Counted from the stretch's first letter, positions 1 through 5,662 are shown. The stretch is DNA of 6,187 nucleotides from Oceanococcus sp041624435 (GCA_041624435.1 JBFJVB010000179.1:1-6187); one strand, 5' to 3'. Notes: a model not told the origin generated them from the sequence alone. Numbers and translations: made by a program.

Positions 1-72
1 CGACCGGCCCAGGTGGAGGCTGCCTGGACCCGACTGCTGGATGCCGCGGATAGCGGGCGTCTGCTGGCTTAA
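1..72 (+). CDS. C-terminal end of an unidentified plus-strand gene (partial)
   Basis: Frame 1 is open from the first base and ends in TAA at 70-72, giving 23 residues that end in LLDAADSGRLLA. Third codon positions are mostly G or C, as in the neighbouring genes. The stop overlaps the stop of the minus-strand glycosyltransferase (its TTA is at 69-71), so the two genes would meet tail to tail at a shared TTAA. The pattern 'RPAQVEAAWTRLLD' recalls the final helix of LPS heptosyltransferases (a proline followed by V..A...LL), and an LPS gene would suit the location, but 23 residues are too few to name a family. It could also be chance open sequence. Confidence 0.4.
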   Translation, partial: RPAQVEAAWTRLLDAADSGRLLA

Positions 73-893
73 GGGGCCGTGGGAAGCTCGCGCAAACCCT
101 GCACCGCGACGGTTGAGCGGTTGCGGCGCGTTTGCCGCCGAATGGCCTGATTCTGGGCCACCCGTTGTGGGTCGACATAGCCGCGTGCGTGGTCCAGATG
201 GACACAGATTGCACGATGGCGGATGCATTTCCCCCGGATGCCCGCGTTGACCAGGCGTTCGCCGAATTCACGATCCTCACCGCCGTAGTGCAGGCGCTCA
301 TCGAAGCCGTTGGCTTCCAGAATCAGCGATTTCCAGGTTGAGGCGTTATGCCCATTCCAGCTGGCCCTGGCGGTGGTCAGGGCGTCCAGCGTGCGCGCTT
401 GCCAGCCCTGGGCGCTGAGTTTGAGATTGCGCCGGCTGCGCGGCAGTCCCTGCTGACGCAGCCAGCTCAGGTCAAATGCCCGTTGGCTGAGGATGTCCTC
501 GCGCGACAGTTGCTGGCTGAGCGCCAGCGGCAGCTTGAAGTAACCGCCAGACAGAAAACGGCGCGGTTGCGCCAGAGCCAGATGGCAGGACACGAAATCC
601 TGTCGCGGGATGCAATCCCCGTCGGTGAAGATCAGGTAATCGCCCCGACTCTTAAGGATGGCCTGATTCAGAATCCGGCATTTGCGAAAGCCTTCGTCCG
701 CATGCCAGACGTGCTGGATTGGCTGCTTGATCACCTTGCGCAGGGACTCGATCAGCTGTGCAGTCGCGGGTTCGGAGCCATCATCGGCGATCACGATTTC
801 GAATTGCGCGTGATTCTGCGCGGCAAAGCCCCACAGGACCTTTTCCAGCCAGACCGGGGAATTGTAAGTCGTGAAAATGACGGAAACGTTCAC
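69..893 (-). CDS. Family 2 glycosyltransferase (GT-A fold), probably LPS/surface glycan
   Basis: A 274-residue cytoplasmic enzyme expected to transfer a sugar from a nucleotide-sugar to a glycan acceptor. Residues 3-10 (VSVIFTTY) and ADDGS at 36-40 form the nucleotide-binding start of the GT-A fold. DGD at 91-93 (in FTDGDCI) is the DXD metal site. The C-terminal half carries WNGHNAS at 179-185 and GFDERLHYGGEDREF at 196-210, the acceptor/catalytic segment typical of GT2 proteins with a galactosyltransferase-like (GT7 C-terminal) domain. There are no membrane helices, so it is not a processive synthase. The start is GTG at 893: an in-frame TGA lies only two codons upstream and the GT2 core begins at once, although no clear Shine-Dalgarno precedes it. 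It is divergent from ilvE. The neighbouring waaA suggests LPS core or O-antigen work, but donor and acceptor cannot be read from the sequence. Confidence 0.9.
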   Translation of the reverse strand: MNVSVIFTTYNSPVWLEKVLWGFAAQNHAQFEIVIADDGSEPATAQLIESLRKVIKQPIQHVWHADEGFRKCRILNQAILKSRGDYLIFTDGDCIPRQDFVSCHLALAQPRRFLSGGYFKLPLALSQQLSREDILSQRAFDLSWLRQQGLPRSRRNLKLSAQGWQARTLDALTTARASWNGHNASTWKSLILEANGFDERLHYGGEDREFGERLVNAGIRGKCIRHRAICVHLDHARGYVDPQRVAQNQAIRRQTRRNRSTVAVQGLRELPTAP

Positions 894-918
894 GCGAATT
901 CAAGCTGAAAATCGAGCG

Positions 919-924
919 ATTATC
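919..924 (-). promoter_or_regulatory. Candidate -10 element for the glycosyltransferase
   Basis: The minus strand reads GATAAT here, 5 of 6 matches to TATAAT, placing transcription start near 912 and leaving a leader of about 20 bases before the GTG at 893. No acceptable -35 hexamer lies 16-18 bases upstream (the minus strand there reads about CTTCGG), so either this promoter needs an activator or the match is chance. Confidence 0.25.
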
Positions 925-1039
925 TTAGCACCGGGTCCGGACCGAAGCGCAGCCGCACAGAATTTCTTCGAATCTGCCTGCGCGCCGCGTTAAACTGGGG
1001 CTTTTCCCTGATGCGCGGGCCTGCGGGCGCCGTTTGTGC

Positions 1040-1043
1040 GGAG
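1040..1043 (+). promoter_or_regulatory. Ribosome binding site that sets the ilvE start
   Basis: GGAG lies 6 bases before the ATG at 1050. An upstream in-frame ATG at 1011 and a downstream ATG at 1059 have no comparable site at a normal distance, so 1050 is preferred. The resulting protein is 309 residues, the usual IlvE size. Confidence 0.7.
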
Positions 1044-1049
1044 CAATTC

Positions 1050-1979
1050 ATGATTTCAATGGCCGACCGAGACGGTTTCATTTGGTATGACGGCGAGATG
1101 GTGCCCTGGCGGGATGCGACGACTCACGTCCTGACCCACACCCTGCACTACGGCATGGGCGTGTTTGAAGGCGTACGGGCCTATGAAACGCCGACCGGCA
1201 CAGCGATTTTCCGCCTGCAGGAGCACACCAAGCGCCTGTTCAATTCGGCCAAAATTCTGGGCATGACGATTCCCTATACGCCGGCGCAGATCGATGCCGC
1301 GCAGATTGCTGCCGTGAAGGAGAATGAACTGGCCTCGGCGTATATCCGGCCGATGGTGTTCTACGGTTCGGAGGGCATGGGCCTGCGCGCCGACAATCTG
1401 AAAGTGCATGTGATTGTTGCCGCCTGGACCTGGGGCGCGTATCTGGGTGCCGACAATATGGAGCGGGGAATCCGCATCCGCACCAGCTCCTACACCCGTC
1501 ATCATGTCAACGTGACCATGTGCCGGGCCAAGGCCAATGGCAATTACATCAACTCGATGCTGGCCTTGACCGAAGCCCTGCGTGACGGCTATGACGAGGC
1601 CTTGTTGCTGGATGTGGACGGTTATGTGGCGGAAGGTTCCGGTGAGAACATTTTCGCGGTCTTCGAGCGCGAGTTGCATACCCCGACTTTGCTCTCGGCC
1701 CTGGATGGGATCACCCGGCGGACGATCTTTACTCTGGCAGAAGAGCTGGGCTTGAAAATCGTCGAGCGGCGGATGACCCGGGACGAGCTGTATGTGGCCG
1801 ACGAAGCATTTTTCACCGGTACCGCGGCCGAGGTGACGCCGATTCGCGAACTGGATGGGCGATCGATCGGCTGTGGTAGCCGTGGGCCGATCACGCAGCA
1901 GTTGCAGTCCCTGTATTTTGATCATGTCAGCGGGAAGCGTAGCGACCACCCGGAATGGCTGACTCACATCGAGAAATAG
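1050..1979 (+). CDS. ilvE: Branched-chain amino acid aminotransferase (fold-type IV PLP enzyme)
   Basis: Catalyses the last step of valine, leucine and isoleucine synthesis (and the first step of their breakdown), exchanging the amino group between 2-oxo acids and glutamate in the cytoplasm. The protein is 309 residues, the same length as E. coli IlvE. It opens with the family pattern FIWYDGEMVPWRDA and LHYGMGVFEGVRAYE. Lys161 in RAKANGNY is the expected Schiff-base lysine. Glu195 in EGSGENIF and FTGTAAEVTPI at 255-265 hold the cofactor ring and phosphate. No key residue is missing. The start at ATG 1050 follows GGAG with 6 bases of spacing. The stop at 1977-1979 is 2 bases before the next gene, so the two are almost certainly cotranscribed. 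No leader-peptide attenuator with runs of Ile/Val/Leu codons is visible upstream. Confidence 0.96.
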   Translation: MISMADRDGFIWYDGEMVPWRDATTHVLTHTLHYGMGVFEGVRAYETPTGTAIFRLQEHTKRLFNSAKILGMTIPYTPAQIDAAQIAAVKENELASAYIRPMVFYGSEGMGLRADNLKVHVIVAAWTWGAYLGADNMERGIRIRTSSYTRHHVNVTMCRAKANGNYINSMLALTEALRDGYDEALLLDVDGYVAEGSGENIFAVFERELHTPTLLSALDGITRRTIFTLAEELGLKIVERRMTRDELYVADEAFFTGTAAEVTPIRELDGRSIGCGSRGPITQQLQSLYFDHVSGKRSDHPEWLTHIEK

Positions 1980-1981
1980 CA

Positions 1982-2371
1982 ATGGAAAATGTCATGGCGC
2001 CGGTCTCCCCCGGTGAATTGCTGGATAAGATCACCATCCTGGAGATCAAGGCTGAACGCATCGCGGATCCGGAGAAAGTGCGCAACGTCCGTTATGAACT
2101 GGAATTGCTCAGCGCGCTGTGGGCCCGTGCGGTCCCGGACGTGGATGTGGGCGAGGAGCGTGCCGCCTTGAAAAGCGTGAATGAGAAGCTTTGGGTCATC
2201 GAGGACGACATCCGGGATCAGGAAGCGGCCAAGACCTTTGGTGAGCGCTTCGTCGAACTGGCCCGGGCGGTCTATGTCACCAACGATCAGCGCGCCGCAG
2301 TCAAGAAACAGATCAACCTGAAGCTGGGCTCCGCCATCATCGAAGAAAAGTCCTATAGCGACTACGCGTGA
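1982..2371 (+). CDS. DUF6165-type small protein of unknown function
   Basis: A 129-residue, charged, probably all-helical soluble protein with no signal peptide or membrane segment. The N-terminal block VSPGELLDKITILEIKAERI (residues 8-27), the central RYELELLSALW and the tail INLKLGSAIIEEKSY are what I recall as the DUF6165 family, whose role is unknown and whose members tend to sit near LPS or glycosyltransferase genes. That family assignment is from memory. The start is uncertain. ATG 1982 lies 2 bases after the ilvE stop with only weak GAGA upstream. ATG 1994 (MAPVSPGEL) has GGAA at 1984-1987, 6 bases away, and may be the true start, giving 125 residues. Either way it is tightly coupled to ilvE. 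The placement between ilvE and waaA suggests an envelope-related job, but nothing catalytic is recognisable. Confidence 0.85.
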   Translation: MENVMAPVSPGELLDKITILEIKAERIADPEKVRNVRYELELLSALWARAVPDVDVGEERAALKSVNEKLWVIEDDIRDQEAAKTFGERFVELARAVYVTNDQRAAVKKQINLKLGSAIIEEKSYSDYA

Positions 2372-2468
2372 TTGGCCGCTGTCGCAGCGCTGAGCGTACG
2401 CAGCAAAGCACGGTCTCGATCGCCAGCGTCGTGTTGCATGCTTGGCCTTCGGTCACGGCCAGCTGACA

Positions 2469-3719
2469 GTGCGTTATCAATTCCTGATCCGGCTTCTGGC
2501 CCCGGTCTTCTTCTTCGCGCTGTGGTGGCGCGGACGGCGGGAGCCGGCATGGCGACAGGGCTGGGGGCAGCGTCTGGGACGCGTGGCGCGACGGACGGAC
2601 CGGCCGCTGTGGATTCACGTGGCTTCGGTAGGCGAGGCGAATTCGGCGCTCAGTTTTCTGTCCGAGCTGCAAGCGCGCCATCCGGCGCTGCCTGTGTATC
2701 TCACCGCCTTCACCCCCAGCGGTGCCGCGCGCCTGAAGGAGATCGCGCCGCGGGCGGAGGTGGGCTTGTTGCCGCTGGATTTAGGCGGTCTCTGGCGGAA
2801 GTTTCTGGAGGCGCTCGGGCCGCGGGCGGTGGTGGTGCTGGAAACCGAGTGCTGGCCCAATCTGCTGCGGGTGGCCCGGCAGAAGAACATTCCGGTGCTG
2901 TGGTTGAGTGGCCGACTGGGCGTTCAATCGACGCGGCGTCTGCCTCAATTGTTTGGTGCGCAGTTTCTGCGCCAAGCCCTGGCTGGCGTGGCGCACTTCG
3001 GCGTACAGACTCCGGCGGATCTGGAGCGATTCACGACGCTGGGCGTGTCGCCGGAAAAAATCAGCGTGACCGGTTCATTGAAATTCGATCTGTCCGTGCC
3101 GGAAGGCCTGGTCGAGCAGGCGGGTCGCTGGCGCCGGGAACATGCGCAGCGCAGGCCGATCTGGCTTGCTGCCAGCACCCATCCCGGTGAGGAAGAAGCG
3201 GTCCTGCAAGCTCACCAGCAGCTCCGGGCGATCCATCCGCGGGCATTGCTGGTGCTCGCACCGCGCCATCCCCGGCGCAGCGTGCAGATCATGCGTCTGA
3301 TTCAGCGCCAGGGGCTGGACGCCGTGTTGCATAGCGGCGCTCAACCCCTGGGTGAGGCTGCGGTTCTGCTGATCGATTCATTGGGCCAGTTGCTGTGGGC
3401 TTATGCCGTGGCTGAGGTGGCTTTTGTAGGCGGCAGCCTGGTGCCGGTCGGGGGGCACAACCTGCTGGAGCCGGCCGCCCTGGCCAGACCGATTCTGACC
3501 GGACCTCACCTGGACAGTTGTCGGGATATCGCCACGGCCCTGGAGCAGGCCCAGGCTCTGATTCAGGTTGACGCCGCCCCGGCGCTGGGAGAACAGCTGT
3601 TGCATGTCCTGGCTGAGCCGGAACAGGCCCGGCGCATGGGGGCGGCCGGCCAGCAGTTCGCAGCCCGGAATCAGGGCGCCGTGGCCCGCAGCCTGAAGCT
3701 GCTGGAACCCTGGCTGTAG
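2469..3719 (+). CDS. waaA: 3-deoxy-D-manno-octulosonic acid (Kdo) transferase
   Basis: Transfers Kdo from CMP-Kdo to the lipid A precursor at the inner face of the cytoplasmic membrane, linking lipid A to the LPS core. Whether it adds one or two Kdo units cannot be read here. An N-terminal hydrophobic anchor (residues 5-20) is followed by WIHVASVGEAN, in which Glu56 matches the conserved catalytic base. ETECWPN follows at 125-131 (the family usually has ETELWPN, so Cys replaces Leu). The C-terminal domain has GSLKFD at 202-207, STHPGEEE at 235-242, APRHPRR at 263-269 and GGSLVPVGGHNLLEP at 320-334, the CMP-Kdo site. I chose GTG 2469 (VRYQFLIRLLAP, 416 residues) because family members begin just before the anchor. 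TTG 2442 would add 9 residues. Neither has a strong ribosome site. The TAG stop falls inside the first REP palindrome. Confidence 0.95.
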   Translation: MRYQFLIRLLAPVFFFALWWRGRREPAWRQGWGQRLGRVARRTDRPLWIHVASVGEANSALSFLSELQARHPALPVYLTAFTPSGAARLKEIAPRAEVGLLPLDLGGLWRKFLEALGPRAVVVLETECWPNLLRVARQKNIPVLWLSGRLGVQSTRRLPQLFGAQFLRQALAGVAHFGVQTPADLERFTTLGVSPEKISVTGSLKFDLSVPEGLVEQAGRWRREHAQRRPIWLAASTHPGEEEAVLQAHQQLRAIHPRALLVLAPRHPRRSVQIMRLIQRQGLDAVLHSGAQPLGEAAVLLIDSLGQLLWAYAVAEVAFVGGSLVPVGGHNLLEPAALARPILTGPHLDSCRDIATALEQAQALIQVDAAPALGEQLLHVLAEPEQARRMGAAGQQFAARNQGAVARSLKLLEPWL

Positions 3720-3738
3720 CTTCGGCCTTGGTCGCGAA
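3716..3738 (+). repeat. Degenerate plus-oriented REP overlapping the waaA stop
   Basis: Aligned without gaps to the intact copy at 3948, it keeps GTAG, the central CGGC and the tail TCGCGAATGGG, with 7 mismatches in 27 positions. Its stem is no longer fully paired. Bases 3717-3719 of the GTAG head are the waaA TAG stop codon. Its position exactly 116 bases before the next plus REP supports common origin over chance. Confidence 0.65.
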
Positions 3739-3766
3739 TGGGTGGCCGGTGAGGGTTTGGTGCAGC

Positions 3767-3799
3767 TTCGCGAGCTGGCTGCGCGGCGCTCGCTCCTAC
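3767..3799 (-). repeat. Minus-oriented REP, unit 1
   Basis: Read on the minus strand it starts GTAGGAGCGAGC and ends GCTCGCGAA. The arms GCGAGC/GCTCGC pair perfectly around a 12-base GC-rich loop, longer than in the plus-oriented type. Confidence 0.8.
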
Positions 3800-3831
3800 G
3801 GTCAGGCTCGGGCGGTGCCGGCCCCGTTGCT

Positions 3832-3854
3832 GTAGGAGCGGCTTCAGCCGCGAA
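3832..3854 (+). repeat. Plus-oriented REP, unit 2
   Basis: GTAGGAGCGGCTTCAGCCGC followed by GAA. The arms GCGGCT/AGCCGC pair perfectly around TC. It is identical over 23 bases to the copy at 3948-3970, indicating recent duplication or continuing homogenisation. Confidence 0.9.
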
Positions 3855-3881
3855 AGGGCAGCGGGCCGGAGTTTGGCGCGG

Positions 3882-3915
3882 TATCGCCAGCGGGCTGCGC
3901 GGCGCTCGCTTCTAC
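3882..3915 (-). repeat. Minus-oriented REP, unit 2
   Basis: On the minus strand it starts GTAGAAGCGAGCGCC and ends CGCTGGCGATA. The arms pair apart from one G-G mismatch. It differs from unit 1 in its distal end, TATCGCC, which is shared with unit 3. Confidence 0.8.
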
Positions 3916-3947
3916 GGCCAGGCTCGGGCGGTGCCGGCCCCGCTGTT

Positions 3948-3970
3948 GTAGGAGCGGCTTCAGCCGCGAA
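3948..3970 (+). repeat. Plus-oriented REP, unit 3
   Basis: Identical over 23 bases to the copy at 3832-3854, with the same perfect GCGGCT/AGCCGC stem, and followed by TGGG as in the degenerate first copy. Confidence 0.9.
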
Positions 3971-3996
3971 TGGGCGTCAGGCCGGGTTTGCCGCGG

Positions 3997-4030
3997 TATC
4001 GCCAGCGGTCCGCGTGGCGCTCGCTCCTAC
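3997..4030 (-). repeat. Minus-oriented REP, unit 3
   Basis: Same 34-base length as the unit 2 minus REP, with identical ends (TATCGCCAGCGG and GGCGCTCGCT.CTAC on the plus strand). The differences are concentrated in the loop, as expected for a stem-selected element. Confidence 0.8.
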
Positions 4031-4054
4031 AGCGCTCGTCCTATGGCGAATGGG

Positions 4055-5377
4055 CTAGGGTTTCTGCACCAGTAACTGGTCGAGTGCGGCGAGATCGGGC
4101 TCCGCCAGGGCGCCGACGGCCTGCTTGAGCCGTAGGACGCTGAGCAGATAGTCGTAGCGCGCCCGGGCCAGATCGGATTGGGCGCCATACAGCAGGCGCT
4201 GGGCATCGAGCACGTCCACGGACGTTCGGGAGCCGACGCGAAAGCCCGCCTCGATGGCTTGCAGGGCAACTCCGGCCGATTTGACGGCCTGGCTCAGTGC
4301 CGCGACCTGTACTTCCCCGGTCACGACGCCGTCGTAAGCGTCACGGGTGAGCTGCACCGCCTCCCTTTGACGCAGCAGCAGTTCGGCCTGGGCCTGCTCG
4401 TAGACAAAGCGCTTCTCCTTGGCCCGGGCATGATTGCCGCCACCGGCAAACAAGGGCACCTGGAGCTGCAGGCCGATGCTGCTGCCTTCGGATTCGAGCC
4501 CTTGCGGCGTGTCGGAGCGGTCGGTATAGGTCTGTTCGGCGAACAGGCTGAGCTGCGGCAGATAGGCCGCCTGCGCTTCGCGAACCTGTTCGCGGGCCAG
4601 CCGGCTGCTCAGTTCCACCTGCTTGAGATTCAGATTATGTGCCAGGGCCCGTTCGGCCCACTCATCCGGCGATGCCGGTGAAGGCGGTTCGGTCTTGAGT
4701 GGTGATTGCAGCGGCACCGCGTTTTCCGGGCGCTGTCCGGTAATCAGCTGCAGGGACTCCCGGGCGGATCGCAGCCGGCTGGCGGCAGCGATCTCCTGGG
4801 CGCGGCTAGCATCGAAGCGGGCCTGGGCCTCATGCACATCGGTGATCGCTGACAGACCAACCTCGTAGCGACTCTGCGCCTGCCTGAGCTGTTGCGAGAT
4901 GGCCTGCTTTTCAGCCCGGGCAAAGCGCAGGTTGTCTTCGGCGGCCAGCCAGTCGAAATAGGCGCCAACCGTGCGCAGGATCAGATCCTGTTCGGCACTG
5001 GCCAGTCCGGCTTCCGCGCGCGCCACCTGTTCGTCCATTTGTCTCAGGCGGGCGAAGCCTGCCCAGTCGAATAGCGGTTGGCTTAGCCGCAACGAGGCGG
5101 AAAAGGAACTGGAAGTGCTTGAACCGATCTGCTGGGGGATGACGCTCTGGGTAATCTTGTCGCGCGCGCGCTGGGCCGTGCCCGTGGCGCTCAGTTGTGG
5201 CAGCATGGTTGCGCGCAATTGCGGTTTGGCCTGCAGGGCAGCCTGGTATTCCGCGCGTGCCCCGCGGAATTGCGCATCGTATTCGCGTGCCTGTTGATAC
5301 AGCTCCTGGAGCATGTTGGCCGATGCGGAAAAGCCCGCAAAAAGCAGTATTACGCCGATAGGGATGGCACGCTTCAC
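4055..5377 (-). CDS. tolC: TolC-family outer-membrane efflux/secretion channel
   Basis: A trimeric outer-membrane channel that completes tripartite efflux pumps and type I secretion systems. The precursor is 440 residues, somewhat shorter than E. coli TolC (493). Residues 1-20 are a signal peptide: VKR, a hydrophobic core IPIGVILLFAGF, and SASA followed by the mature NMLQELYQQA. The characteristic internal duplication is visible: YEVGLSAITDVHEAQARFD (from residue 171) matches FRVGSRTSVDVLDAQRLLY (from about 379), each followed by long coiled-coil helices. The early LPQLSATG block (59-66) is also typical. GTG 5377 is chosen because GGAG lies 9 bases upstream and the signal peptide begins there; the frame is open up to 5470 but without a plausible start. 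No ABC or membrane-fusion partner is nearby, so it may serve several systems. It runs convergently into waaA. Confidence 0.95.
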   Translation of the reverse strand: MKRAIPIGVILLFAGFSASANMLQELYQQAREYDAQFRGARAEYQAALQAKPQLRATMLPQLSATGTAQRARDKITQSVIPQQIGSSTSSSFSASLRLSQPLFDWAGFARLRQMDEQVARAEAGLASAEQDLILRTVGAYFDWLAAEDNLRFARAEKQAISQQLRQAQSRYEVGLSAITDVHEAQARFDASRAQEIAAASRLRSARESLQLITGQRPENAVPLQSPLKTEPPSPASPDEWAERALAHNLNLKQVELSSRLAREQVREAQAAYLPQLSLFAEQTYTDRSDTPQGLESEGSSIGLQLQVPLFAGGGNHARAKEKRFVYEQAQAELLLRQREAVQLTRDAYDGVVTGEVQVAALSQAVKSAGVALQAIEAGFRVGSRTSVDVLDAQRLLYGAQSDLARARYDYLLSVLRLKQAVGALAEPDLAALDQLLVQKP

Positions 5378-5386
5378 GTTTTTTTT

Positions 5387-5390
5387 CTCC
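5387..5390 (-). promoter_or_regulatory. tolC ribosome binding site followed by an A8 tract
   Basis: The minus strand reads GGAG, eight A residues, C, then the GTG start. This decides the tolC start. The homopolymer makes up nearly the whole 9-base spacing. Confidence 0.7.
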
Positions 5391-5442
5391 AAGCGGTGGC
5401 TGACATCTGGGCCTTCAAGATACATGGATTGTCGCATTGCGG

Positions 5443-5471
5443 TTGACAAGGGCAGGGCCCATCCGAACAAT
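5443..5471 (+). promoter_or_regulatory. Sigma70 promoter of the tRNA-tuf operon
   Basis: A perfect -35 TTGACA (5443-5448) is separated by 17 bases from AACAAT (5466-5471, 4 of 6 matches). The following ACGCGGC is a GC-rich discriminator of the kind found at stringently controlled stable-RNA promoters. Transcription would start near 5478-5480, leaving only a few bases before tRNA-Tyr at 5484. The tolC promoter must lie in the same small gap on the other strand. I could not place it convincingly. Confidence 0.7.
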
Positions 5472-5483
5472 ACGCGGCTCTTC

Positions 5484-5568
5484 GGAGGGATGCCCGAGCG
5501 GTCAAAGGGAGCAGACTGTAAATCTGCCGGCTATGCCTACGTAGGTTCAAATCCTACTCCCTCCACCA
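5484..5568 (+). tRNA. tRNA-Tyr, anticodon GTA
   Basis: 85 bases including an encoded CCA (5566-5568). The acceptor stem GGAGGGA/TCCCTCC has A as discriminator. The anticodon arm GCAGA-CTGTAAA-TCTGC puts GTA at 5518-5520. A long variable arm marks it as a class II tRNA, and GTAGG-TTCAAAT-CCTAC is the T arm. It is the first gene of the tRNA-tuf transcript and reads both tyrosine codons. Confidence 0.97.
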
Positions 5569-5588
5569 GATTTTAACGGTTTCGCAAG

Positions 5589-5662
<74 letters not shown>

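Larger units (their letters stand above)
3716..4054. repeat. Array of six alternating REP palindromes (BIME-like), about 116-base period
   Basis: This fills the whole convergent gap between waaA and tolC. Plus-oriented REPs begin at 3716, 3832 and 3948 (steps of 116 and 116). Minus-oriented REPs end at 3799, 3915 and 4030 (steps of 116 and 115). This makes three tandem units of plus-REP, short spacer, minus-REP, long spacer. The 32-base long spacers at 3800-3831 and 3916-3947 agree at 29 positions. A fourth unit is reduced to GCGAATGGG at 4046-4054. GTAG-headed REPs of this kind are known from Pseudomonas and Stenotrophomonas and are thought to be mobilised by RAYT (TnpA-REP) proteins. No such gene is in the window. 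Likely consequences are stem-loops protecting or ending both converging transcripts. Open frames across the array are repeat artefacts. Confidence 0.9.

Noticed and set aside
348..908. Plus-strand open frame opposite the glycosyltransferase (186 codons)
   Set aside because: It is antisense to a gene with intact GT2 motifs. Its composition reflects the complementary codons.
1011..1049. Upstream ATG of ilvE at 1011 giving 322 residues
   Set aside because: No ribosome site, and the added residues MRGPAGAVCAEQF have no family counterpart. The ATG at 1050 has GGAG and gives the normal length.
1056..1982. Long minus-strand open frame opposite ilvE (308 codons)
   Set aside because: It is the antisense shadow of a fully convincing ilvE, with His/Gly/Arg-rich low-complexity translation and no family motif.
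2385..2412. Hairpin around GCGTACGC after the DUF6165-type gene as a terminator
   Set aside because: Short, imperfect stem with no T-run. Co-orientation with waaA argues for read-through.
2372..3190. Open frame of 272 codons overlapping waaA in another frame
   Set aside because: Gly/Ala/Arg-rich translation from a GC-rich gene read out of frame. waaA has all of its family motifs in the other frame.
3716..4054. CRISPR array
   Set aside because: The repeats alternate in orientation, the long spacers are nearly identical instead of unique, and no cas gene is present.
3742..4058. Short open frames encoding RELAARRSLLR- and GAASAA-like peptides
   Set aside because: They run through the REP array and owe their codons to the repeats. 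They have no ribosome site, and such peptides are common false calls in REP-rich gaps.
5378..5470. Longer tolC reading from 5470
   Set aside because: It would put 31 residues before the signal peptide and run into the tRNA promoter. The GTG at 5377 has a good ribosome site.
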